From the NCBI GenBank assembly GCA_019634595.1, contig JAHCBC010000002.1, forward strand, positions 496,001 through 560,000: a DNA stretch of 64,000 nt. The letters are read 5' to 3'. The DNA comes from Akkermansiaceae bacterium (GTDB lineage Bacteria > Verrucomicrobiota > Verrucomicrobiia > Verrucomicrobiales > Akkermansiaceae). Below the pieces are notes generated by a model. The model searched no databases. It was not told where the DNA came from and saw only the letters and a list, made by a program, of their open reading frames with translations. Both the position numbers and the translations under genes were made by a program. Positions 55,495 to 62,657 of the stretch are shown here, piece after piece (positions within the stretch are counted from its first letter, which is position 1; every line of letters starts with the position of its first letter).

Positions 55495-56469
55495 GTGCCC
55501 GGAAACGAGAAGCCCGCCACCCCGAAAAGCCTGCTGGTCATCAAACCGTCGTCGCTCGGTGACATCGTCCACGGCCTCCAGGTGGTGCAGAATGTGGCCC
55601 GCCAGTGGCCGGACTGCCGGATCACCTGGGTGGTGAGGGACCGCTTCGCCGGATTGGTGGAGGCCGCCCCATTCGTCCACGAAACCATCCACTACCACCG
55701 GAAGGAAGGCGTCCGCGGGCTGTGGAACGTGATGAAGACGCTGCGCGGCCGGAAATTCGACCTCGCCTGGGACATGCAGGGCCTCGCCCGCTCCGGGCTG
55801 ATGATCGCCGCCGCGAGGGCGCGGCAGAAGTGGGGCCGTGCGGACAGCCGCGAAGGTGCCTCCCTTTTCTATGATGAAGCCGTGGATCTGCCCGCAGGAG
55901 CCGGACCGCACCATGCGGTGCCGATCCTCCAGGGCTTCCTGAAGGCGGCGGGACTGGAACAGGAGATCCAGTACCCGCTGGAACTCAACGCCGGACCGTC
56001 TTTCCCATGGGCACCCTTTTTCGAGGAGGATCCCCGGAAGCTGTTCGTCATCTTCACGGACAGCCGTGGTGTGGGCAAGGAGTGGCCGAAGTTCGGCCAA
56101 CTGACGCACCTGATCTGGCAGCACATCCCCGGCAGCCGGGTGGCATGGTGCGCCGGAAAGCCGGCCTCTCCCGGCGGAGACATCCCGGAAGGGCGCTTCC
56201 TCAACCTGACCGGCTGCCCGATGGATGAGATGATCGAGCTGGTCCGCCAGAAATCGACCTTCATCGGAAATGACAGCGGGCCGATGCATCTTTCCGCGGC
56301 CCTCGGCAACCGGGTGCTGGCCATTTTCGGCCCCACTTCGCCCTCGCGTTTCGGCCCGTGGCCGCCGGGATCCCCTCGCACCGAGTCGGTTGTGGCTCCG
56401 GGTGGGGTGCTGATGGACCTGACCCCGGAAACGGTGCTTGAAGCGGTGGAGCGGCTCATCTTCCGCTAG
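55495..56469 (+). CDS. Glycosyltransferase family 9 (heptosyltransferase-like)
   Basis: About 324 residues. The GT9 opening SLLVIKPSSLGDIVHGLQVVQNVARQWPDCRITWVV is followed by FDLAWDMQGLARSGLM, an FTDSRGVGKEWPKFGQL donor-domain start and the family signature FIGNDSGPMHLSAALGNRVLAIFGPTSPSRFGPW. GT9 enzymes add heptose to the LPS inner core. The start is uncertain: GTG at 55495 gives a compact N-terminus, but in-frame GTG at 55471 and ATG at 55414 exist. The genes around are for lipid A and LPS. Confidence 0.9.
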   Translation: MPGNEKPATPKSLLVIKPSSLGDIVHGLQVVQNVARQWPDCRITWVVRDRFAGLVEAAPFVHETIHYHRKEGVRGLWNVMKTLRGRKFDLAWDMQGLARSGLMIAAARARQKWGRADSREGASLFYDEAVDLPAGAGPHHAVPILQGFLKAAGLEQEIQYPLELNAGPSFPWAPFFEEDPRKLFVIFTDSRGVGKEWPKFGQLTHLIWQHIPGSRVAWCAGKPASPGGDIPEGRFLNLTGCPMDEMIELVRQKSTFIGNDSGPMHLSAALGNRVLAIFGPTSPSRFGPWPPGSPRTESVVAPGGVLMDLTPETVLEAVERLIFR

Positions 56470-56515
56470 ATGATCGCAGGTTGCGCGGAGCATCCGCCCG
56501 GCTTACGGTTGTTAG

Positions 56516-57376
56516 ATGAAGGCTTGTCTCGCACTGCTGGTTCTCGCCGTGCTGCCGCTGCATGCGGAGACGACGAAGAAGAAGGCCGCGCCTTCAAAAC
56601 CGAAGACGACGGCCACGACCAGCACCACCAAAGCAAAGGCGGTTCCGGCGGTGAAAAAGCCCGCCGCATCCACCAAGACCCCGGCGGAGAAAAAAGTCAC
56701 CAAGCCGGACGGAAAGGTGACACCACCTGCCGGGGACAGCGCGCCGACGGAAGGCGCGGAGGCGGGAAAGAAAAGCCCGCACGGACCACCGGCGGTCATC
56801 GCCGCCACTGACCTTCTGGATTTCGACACGCTTCCGGAAGACCGCAGGAAGCTGATCGAAGGGGCGATCCGTGTGGCGAAGGAATCGCCATGGCTTCCCT
56901 ACAAGTTCGGCGGATCAAGCCCGGCGGATGGCGGCTTCGACTGCTCCGGCGCGATGTATTTCGTGATGAACAAGGCGGGCCTGAAACCGCCGCGCACCTC
57001 CGCCGACCAATACCTGTGGGTAAAGGAAGCGGGTGGCCTCCATGAGACGTCGGGCACCGCGTTGACGTTGGAGCATCCATCCCTAGCGGCGCTGAAACCG
57101 GGGGACCTGCTTTTCTGGGAAGGTACTTACGCTCCGTCCGATGGACGGCCGGTGAACATCACCCACGTGGCCATTTATCTGGGCCGGGAGAAGAAGGACA
57201 AGCGGCCGGTCATGATCAATGCGACGGACGGCCGGTCCTACCGCGGCAAGCAGGCGAACGGCTATGGCGTGTATGATTTTTACCTGCCGAAGGAAGGTGG
57301 CAGGGCCAGATTCGCCGGATACGGAGCGCCGCCGGGAATCGAGGAGATCAAGGACGGAGCGGGGGGAACTCCGTGA
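56516..57376 (+). CDS. NlpC/P60 (C40) cell-wall peptidase with Lys/Ala/Pro-rich linker
   Basis: 286 residues. A signal peptide (LALLVLAVLPLHAE) leads to a K/A/T/P-rich disordered stretch (residues 20-95). The C40 domain follows: catalytic Cys in GGFDCSGAMYFVMNKAG near residue 142, His in VNITHVAIYLG near residue 221 and a polar third residue (MINATDGR) near 240. It cuts gamma-D-Glu-DAP bonds in peptidoglycan. It stands alone, with its end 81 bases from the convergent M56-PBP gene. Confidence 0.9.
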   Translation: MKACLALLVLAVLPLHAETTKKKAAPSKPKTTATTSTTKAKAVPAVKKPAASTKTPAEKKVTKPDGKVTPPAGDSAPTEGAEAGKKSPHGPPAVIAATDLLDFDTLPEDRRKLIEGAIRVAKESPWLPYKFGGSSPADGGFDCSGAMYFVMNKAGLKPPRTSADQYLWVKEAGGLHETSGTALTLEHPSLAALKPGDLLFWEGTYAPSDGRPVNITHVAIYLGREKKDKRPVMINATDGRSYRGKQANGYGVYDFYLPKEGGRARFAGYGAPPGIEEIKDGAGGTP

Positions 57377-57404
57377 GCGCGTGCATCGCCTCGTTGAAAT
57401 ATAG

Positions 57405-57431
57405 GTGGCTGCGGCGGGACGCCGAAGCCAC
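57405..57431. terminator. Hairpin in convergent gap between peptidase and M56-PBP gene
   Basis: GTGGCT-GC-GGCG-GGA-CGCC-GA-AGCCAC: two perfect stem blocks (6 and 4 bases) around a three-base loop. There is no U-tract on either strand, but it stands between two stop codons and is likely a bidirectional terminator or end stabiliser. Confidence 0.5.
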
Positions 57432-57457
57432 GGTCCTGATGGCATTCCAACAGGCTC

Positions 57458-59824
57458 TCATGGGGTCATGTGCATCATGTCCTCCGATTCCAACCGGCGG
57501 GTATGACCTTCGTTCGGTTCCTGGACCACGGGTGGCGGCAACTCTCCGGTGATGGTTTCCAGAATCCTGCGGGCGACCGGACCCGCCACACCGGCACCGG
57601 ATCCCGCGTGCTGCACCATGACGGCGATGGCATAGCGGGGTGCCTCCGCGGGGGCAAAGCCGGTGAACCAGGCGTTGTGGGATCTATGTCCCTTGAGCAA
57701 AGTTTGGGCGGTGCCGGTGGTTCCGGCGATCGCGACTTTTTCGCTCCGCATCCGGAAAATGGTGACACGCTCTTTCATGCCTTCCTGCAATTCCTTGATG
57801 CGGCTCTCCCTGATCTGATGTTCCCGGAGATCCGCCGACCACGTGACGGGCGAGGCCATGTCGAGCCGGGGAACAAAGACCTTCCCGCCATTGGCCACCG
57901 TGGCACTCATCGAGGCGATCTGGAGAGGTGTGGCGAAAGAGTAACCCTGGCCGATGCCCAACATCACCGTATCCATCTGATACCATCTGCCATCCGTGCG
58001 TGCACGTTCGGGGCGGTCCGGAGACGGGTAGAGGCCCGGTTGCTCCCGATTGAGACGGATGCCGGTTTTGCGTCCCAGGCCCAGCAGGCCGGCGGTAGCA
58101 GCGAGATCCGTGATGCCGACATCCAGGGAGAGCTGGTGGAAGTGGGAGCCGCAACCACAGGCCAGAGCCTCGCTGAAGTTCTGGTCACCATGGGATTCCT
58201 TGCTCTTGTTATGGAGCCAGCAGTTCAGCTCATGATTTCCGACTTTCACGGGGGCGCATCGGTACCGCTTGTGCTCGATGTTCCGCCGCGAGGCTGCCAG
58301 GGATGTGACGATCGTGAACGTGGAGCCTGGTGAAAATTCACTGATCGCACGGTTGAGGAATGGTTGTGTCGGATCCCGGGAGAGATCCTGGAAGTTCTCC
58401 ATCTCATGGAAGCCAGCCGGATCAAATGACGGGACCGACGCGCTGGCCAGCACATCGCCGTTCGCAGGGTCCAGGATCACCACCGCGCCACGGCCGATGC
58501 CGGACTCCCGCAGCGTGCTTTCCACCACCGACTGGATGCGGGCATCCATGGTGGTCTTCACATCCTGCCCGGCCTGGAGTTCCGCATCATAGGACTCCTC
58601 GATCCCGGCGGTCCCTTTGCCACCGGCTTTCGGATTGCTCACGCCGATAAGGTGGACACCAAGTGCCTTGAATGGATGATGGCGAACCTTTTCATCCCCT
58701 TTGGTTTCCGCGAGGACGATGCCGTTGCGGTCGAGGATCCGCCCTCTCACGGCGGGTTTCATGATGAGGTCCGCCGCGCCGAGGATGGCGAGCGGGGCCG
58801 CCAGCAGAGTCGCCAGCAGCACGATGTTCCCAGCCCCACGCGGGGAGAGGGGGCGGCGGTTGAGCGTGCCATCCAGGATGCCGCGGATGCGCCGCTCCAG
58901 TCCGCTTTCACGCAGCATCATGGTCGCGGGGAGAAGGGCGGAGGCGGAAGGAAGATTGGCGGAGAAATCCAGCATCTCATCCGCATAGTCCGGCGCGGTG
59001 ATGCCATGGGAGAGGACGAGGTCATCGCATGCGCATTCCTGCTCGGCGCGGAGCTGGTGGTGCGCCACCCAGGCGAGGGGGTTGAACCAATGGAGCGCGA
59101 GGGCGAAACGGGCGATGAACAGCGAGGCCGGGTCGTGCCTGCGGAGGTGGGAGAGTTCGTGCAGCAGGACGATGCGCAGCTTTTGTTCCGGCCATGAGGC
59201 GGCGGAAGCGGGCAGCAGGAGGCGGTGGCGGAAGACTCCCCACACCATGGGCATCCTGTCTTCCTGGGAAATCAGGACATTGATCTTCCGGTGGAGGCCG
59301 TGTTCCCGGGCGAGTGAGACGACTGCGTCGTGAAGTGGTCCCGCCTCGCAGCGGATGGCACGCCTGCCCAACCGCCGGAGCAGAAGCATGCCGCCAAGGG
59401 AGAACGCCAGCATGATCGCCGTGCCGCCCAGCCAGACCATGGCGGCGGCTTTTTTCCAGGAAAGGTCCGCCACTGTCTTCGTGGAGGCGGGGGCTGCCGC
59501 CTCTTGTGCGGGCGCCGACGACGGAAGGGGCAGCACCGTCTTTCCGGACGGAGCCGAGCTTGCATGGATGGAAGTGGGATAGACCGGCTCAGGAAGAGGT
59601 GCCACCGCCTGCGGGTCCGGCTGCCAGCGTGGCACCACCTTCCACTTCGGGATGACCGCCGCTGCCAGTGGGATGACGATGGCAGCCACCAACGTGCACA
59701 GAAGCACATGGTGCCTGGTGGCGGCGGAGGCGGCGCGCATCAGCAGGACCACGGCGCAGCCGGCGGTGAGGATTGCCAGGCCGCGCAGGGCGGTTTCGAG
59801 GGACAGGATCTCGGTCGGGTTCAT
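57458..59824 (-). CDS. BlaR1-like M56 sensor peptidase fused to a degenerate class B penicillin-binding domain
   Basis: 788 residues. Membrane segments near 10-32, 40-58, 126-150 and 333-352 flank the M56 domain (zinc motif HELSH at 222-226, distal E in RAEQECACDDL). From residue 357, RGRILDRNGIVLAE and VKTTMDARIQSVVESTL...GAVVILDPANGDVLASASVPSFDP are class B PBP blocks. The active-site motifs are broken: SxxK is S501-T-F-T504, SxN is G-C-G at 557-559, KTG is T-T-G at 702-704. So the domain keeps the fold and Ser501 but lacks both active-site lysines. It is probably a sensor, not a transpeptidase. Coupled to a BlaI gene. Confidence 0.88.
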   Translation of the reverse strand: MNPTEILSLETALRGLAILTAGCAVVLLMRAASAATRHHVLLCTLVAAIVIPLAAAVIPKWKVVPRWQPDPQAVAPLPEPVYPTSIHASSAPSGKTVLPLPSSAPAQEAAAPASTKTVADLSWKKAAAMVWLGGTAIMLAFSLGGMLLLRRLGRRAIRCEAGPLHDAVVSLAREHGLHRKINVLISQEDRMPMVWGVFRHRLLLPASAASWPEQKLRIVLLHELSHLRRHDPASLFIARFALALHWFNPLAWVAHHQLRAEQECACDDLVLSHGITAPDYADEMLDFSANLPSASALLPATMMLRESGLERRIRGILDGTLNRRPLSPRGAGNIVLLATLLAAPLAILGAADLIMKPAVRGRILDRNGIVLAETKGDEKVRHHPFKALGVHLIGVSNPKAGGKGTAGIEESYDAELQAGQDVKTTMDARIQSVVESTLRESGIGRGAVVILDPANGDVLASASVPSFDPAGFHEMENFQDLSRDPTQPFLNRAISEFSPGSTFTIVTSLAASRRNIEHKRYRCAPVKVGNHELNCWLHNKSKESHGDQNFSEALACGCGSHFHQLSLDVGITDLAATAGLLGLGRKTGIRLNREQPGLYPSPDRPERARTDGRWYQMDTVMLGIGQGYSFATPLQIASMSATVANGGKVFVPRLDMASPVTWSADLREHQIRESRIKELQEGMKERVTIFRMRSEKVAIAGTTGTAQTLLKGHRSHNAWFTGFAPAEAPRYAIAVMVQHAGSGAGVAGPVARRILETITGELPPPVVQEPNEGHTRRLESEDMMHMTP

Positions 59825-60204
59825 GGGTTGCCTTTCTTCCTGGAGTCTTCGATGAGGGCCTTCATCCGGGCGAACTGCTCCGCGCTGACGTCCCGCTTCT
59901 TCGAGAAATGCGCGGCCAGCGCCTCGTCCACCGCGCCACCGAAGAAGGTGTCCAGCACGTGCTGCAACGCCTGTAGGCCCACCCGCGCCTTCGACTGCAC
60001 TGGCAGATACACCACCTCCCGGCCTTCCTGCCGGCGGTTGAGGAATTTCTTCTCCTCCAGGATGTGCATCATCCGCCGCACCGCCATGGGCGTGGGGGGA
60101 TCCGGCAGGCCCTCGGCGATCTGGTTCACCGTCGCCTCACCGAGCGAGAACACCAGGTCCATGATCTGCCGCTCACGGCGGCTGAGTTCCGATAAATCCG
60201 ACAT
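59821..60204 (-). CDS. BlaI/MecI-family repressor, second copy
   Basis: 127 residues. MSDLSELSRRERQIMDLVFSLGEATVNQIAEGLPDPPTPMAVRRMMHILEEKKFLNRRQEGREVVYLPV is the winged HTH, and the C-terminal part (GLQALQHVLDTFFGGAVDEALAAHFSKKRDVSAEQFARMKALIEDS) is the dimer domain. It overlaps the M56-PBP gene by ATGA, the normal blaI-blaR1 coupling. Its start codon lies inside a 26-base perfect palindrome and has no Shine-Dalgarno. It shares little sequence with the BlaI at 30 kb beyond the fold. Confidence 0.9.
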   Translation of the reverse strand: MSDLSELSRRERQIMDLVFSLGEATVNQIAEGLPDPPTPMAVRRMMHILEEKKFLNRRQEGREVVYLPVQSKARVGLQALQHVLDTFFGGAVDEALAAHFSKKRDVSAEQFARMKALIEDSRKKGNP

Positions 60205-60263
60205 GCGTTAATTTCTTAACGCATGTCCGTGTGGCGGCAAGCCATTTCGTTAAAAAATTAACG
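60201..60263. promoter_or_regulatory. Two perfect operator dyads of the second BlaI module
   Basis: Operator 1 (60201-60226): ACATGCGTTAA-TTTC-TTAACGCATGT, 11-base perfect arms, covering the blaI start codon. Operator 2 (60248-60263): CGTTAA-AAAA-TTAACG. The shared core is CGTTAA-N4-TTAACG, and centres are 42 bases apart (four turns). A TTGCCG/TAAGAA pair (16-base spacing) on the minus strand would place the promoter between them, with -10 inside operator 1. Confidence 0.75.
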
Positions 60264-60285
60264 GATGCGGGAGTGTCCCGCATCC
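60263..60285. repeat. Nine-base-arm hairpin next to operator 2
   Basis: GGATGCGGG and CCCGCATCC flank a 5-base loop. It lies between the terminator of the oxidoreductase gene and the BlaI operator. It may strengthen termination or separate the two transcripts. Confidence 0.5.
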
Positions 60286-60289
60286 ATCC

Positions 60290-60328
60290 AAAAAAAGAGG
60301 CGGCAGGCAACCATGTCGCCTGCCGCCT
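60290..60328 (-). terminator. Rho-independent terminator of the FAD oxidoreductase gene
   Basis: On the minus strand an 11-base perfect stem (AGGCGGCAGGC with GCCTGCCGCCT, 9-base loop) is followed directly by CTTTTTTT. It begins 18 bases past the stop codon. A textbook intrinsic terminator. Confidence 0.93.
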
Positions 60329-60345
60329 GTCGGAACAAAGAGGGA

Positions 60346-62478
60346 TTACTTCTTCAGGATGCGGACGGCGTCCACGATCACGAATCCGTCCGCGCCTTCG
60401 TTGCTGATGACGACGGAGATGCGCTGGTCTTCCTTGAGGCTGAGTTTGGTGACTTCCGTCCAGATGCCGTCGATCTTCGGGGCCGGGCGCTGGTCCACGG
60501 TGTGGGCCGAGGTCTGGTCCCCCACGATGATGTCCACCTTGGTTTTGGTGGAGCGGTTGTTGTTCGGCACGCCGGCGATCTGCACGGAGTATTCCCCTTC
60601 CTCCAATGAGGTGAGGTCGAAGGTGGCCTTCGCCTTGCCGTCCTTGGCCGCGCCGTCATGGCGGTAGCCGTCGTCAACGCCGCCGGGGATGATGCTCACT
60701 TCCCAGGTGCCTTCGAACCTTGCCTTCGAGTCATCGACGACGACGCCGTCCATCTTGGCGGAGGCGTTCGCCCCCGGACGCTTGCCGCTGGAGGCGTGGT
60801 CGAGGACCTGTTTGTCAGCAAGAAGGCGCTCCTTCAGCTTCGCGTAGTCCACCTTCTGGAGGGAGACGCCGTCCTTGATGGCGTGCATCACGGCGGTCGC
60901 GCCGCTCTGGCCGAGGATCATGAACACCGGCTCCATCCGGATGCTGCCGAAGGCGATGTGGCTGGAGCTGAGGGCGATGGGCACCACCAGGTTCGATGCC
61001 TCATCTTCTTTAGGGATGATGGACTTGTAGCTGATGGGGTAGGGCCTCACGCCGACCTCGATGTTGCCTTCGTTGCGGGCGTGGCCGTCCTTCGTCACGT
61101 AGCGCTGGGTGTTGTGGGAGTCCATGTTGTAGGCGCCCATGCCGACGGAGTCCTCCGCGCGCTCGAACTGCTGGCAGTACTGCTGCGTCATCACCACGTC
61201 GGAGATCATCCGCCGGCCCTCACGGACGTAGAGCTGCTCCTGCCAGCCACCGCCTTCCGGGAACTCGTCCTTGGTCATGCCCCACTTGGAGACGATGTTG
61301 CGGACCTTCTCCGGCACGCGCGGGTGGTTCGCCAGCGACCACATCAGGCCCTGGTGGTAGTTCAGGTGGGCCTCGCGGATCTGCTTCCGCTCGTCATAGG
61401 AACCCTGCGGCCATTCGTAGTTCTGGCCGATGAAGTCGGAGGCAACACCGTCGCGGTTGTTGGTGTCCGTCTTCTTGTTTGGCATGGAGGAGTTGATCCA
61501 CGGGGTGCCGGCGTAGCCCGCCTCGTAGTTGCGGAAAAGCAGCTCGTACCATCCCTCGTTGTAGGGTTCCGGCTTCTTGAAAGGGATCCGGTTCGGGTCA
61601 TGGTTTGTCAGGCACATGCGGAAGCAGTAAGCCTGGATGCGGTGGTCGCTGGCGTATTCCTCGCCCGGGCCTTTCGGGTCGATCCCGAAGAGGAGGCCGC
61701 TGGCCGGATCACCCGGCTTCACGTAGGGATCGACGCCTTTGACAATCTGGTGGTGGGTGGACTTCGCGATCTGGACGCCGTTGAGGGTCTCCCCGTAGAT
61801 GGCCTTGCCCTCGCGGCCGATGGTGAAGCCCACGCCCGCCACTGCGAGCAGGTCACCCTCATAGGTGGCGTCCATGAACGCCTTGCCCTCATATTTCTTA
61901 CCGGACTCCATCACGATCGCCGTGATCTTGTTGCCCTCTTTGACCACGCCCTTGCCGACGGTGCCGGGCTTGGCGATCCAGAAGCCGTCGCCGCGGTCCG
62001 TGGCCTTCCCTTCCCCGGTACGGTCCAGGCGCTCGTTGTAAACGATCTCCAGGTTGAACTCCTTCACCCAGTTCTTGTAGATGCCCAGCGCCGCGCTCGG
62101 CTCGAAGCCCCACTGGGTGTCCTCATGCGCTTCGGTGACGCTCTGGCCGTCTCCCTTGAAGTTGCCTTCCGGCTGCGGCATTGCCGTCCAAGCCTCCGGC
62201 CGGGCATACCATGATTTCACGTCTTGGTAGAATTTACGGGAAATGCCGCCGATCACCTGCTTGTTGCCGATGTCCGTCTGTCCCAAGCCCCCCGTGGTCA
62301 GGCCGCCGATCCGGTCCGTCGGCTCGATGATGATTACGGATCCGCCCATTTTTTTGACCTGCACCGCCGCCGCAATCGCCGCCGAGCTTCCACCGTAGAT
62401 GACGAGGTCATGGACCTCCGCCGCGCCCGCCATCGCACATGATAGCGGCAAAATTTTGAAAATCAGAGACTTGTGCAT
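60346..62478 (-). CDS. Secreted FAD-dependent oxidoreductase with C-terminal golvesin/xanthan-lyase-type domain
   Basis: 710 residues with a signal peptide (IFKILPLSCAMAGAAE). The FAD site is DLVIYGGSSAAIAAAVQVKKMGGSVIIIEPTDRIGGLTTGGLG at residues 24-66; FMDATYEGDLLAVAGVGFTIGREG and RPYPISYKSIIPK are typical of the large FAD-dependent oxidoreductase family (PF12831-like) common in Planctomycetes and Verrucomicrobia. Residues 580-710 form a beta-sandwich (FEGTWEVSIIPGGVDDGYRHDGAAKDGKAKATFDLTSLEEGEYSVQIAG) like the golvesin/xanthan lyase carbohydrate-binding domain. It probably oxidises a polysaccharide-derived substrate outside the cytoplasm. The substrate is unknown. Confidence 0.88.
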   Translation of the reverse strand: MHKSLIFKILPLSCAMAGAAEVHDLVIYGGSSAAIAAAVQVKKMGGSVIIIEPTDRIGGLTTGGLGQTDIGNKQVIGGISRKFYQDVKSWYARPEAWTAMPQPEGNFKGDGQSVTEAHEDTQWGFEPSAALGIYKNWVKEFNLEIVYNERLDRTGEGKATDRGDGFWIAKPGTVGKGVVKEGNKITAIVMESGKKYEGKAFMDATYEGDLLAVAGVGFTIGREGKAIYGETLNGVQIAKSTHHQIVKGVDPYVKPGDPASGLLFGIDPKGPGEEYASDHRIQAYCFRMCLTNHDPNRIPFKKPEPYNEGWYELLFRNYEAGYAGTPWINSSMPNKKTDTNNRDGVASDFIGQNYEWPQGSYDERKQIREAHLNYHQGLMWSLANHPRVPEKVRNIVSKWGMTKDEFPEGGGWQEQLYVREGRRMISDVVMTQQYCQQFERAEDSVGMGAYNMDSHNTQRYVTKDGHARNEGNIEVGVRPYPISYKSIIPKEDEASNLVVPIALSSSHIAFGSIRMEPVFMILGQSGATAVMHAIKDGVSLQKVDYAKLKERLLADKQVLDHASSGKRPGANASAKMDGVVVDDSKARFEGTWEVSIIPGGVDDGYRHDGAAKDGKAKATFDLTSLEEGEYSVQIAGVPNNNRSTKTKVDIIVGDQTSAHTVDQRPAPKIDGIWTEVTKLSLKEDQRISVVISNEGADGFVIVDAVRILKK

Positions 62479-62657
62479 ACGGAGAAACTTGTAGTTCCAG
62501 ATTATGGGTGCGTCAAGGTAACGATCGTTTGAAAGCGCCTGGCAACCAGGACTCCGGGTCCATCGGGAAACTGCAAAAGTAACGACACTTACGAGGTTGA
62601 AATGTGCGGCAAATGGTCCAAGATTGGCTTCTCAGCTCATTTTCTAAAAAAACCCCT

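Noticed and set aside
57458..59824. Active penicillin-binding transpeptidase or beta-lactam receptor
   Set aside because: SxxK, SxN and KTG are all disrupted (S-x-x-T, G-C-G, T-T-G), so standard acylation is not expected.
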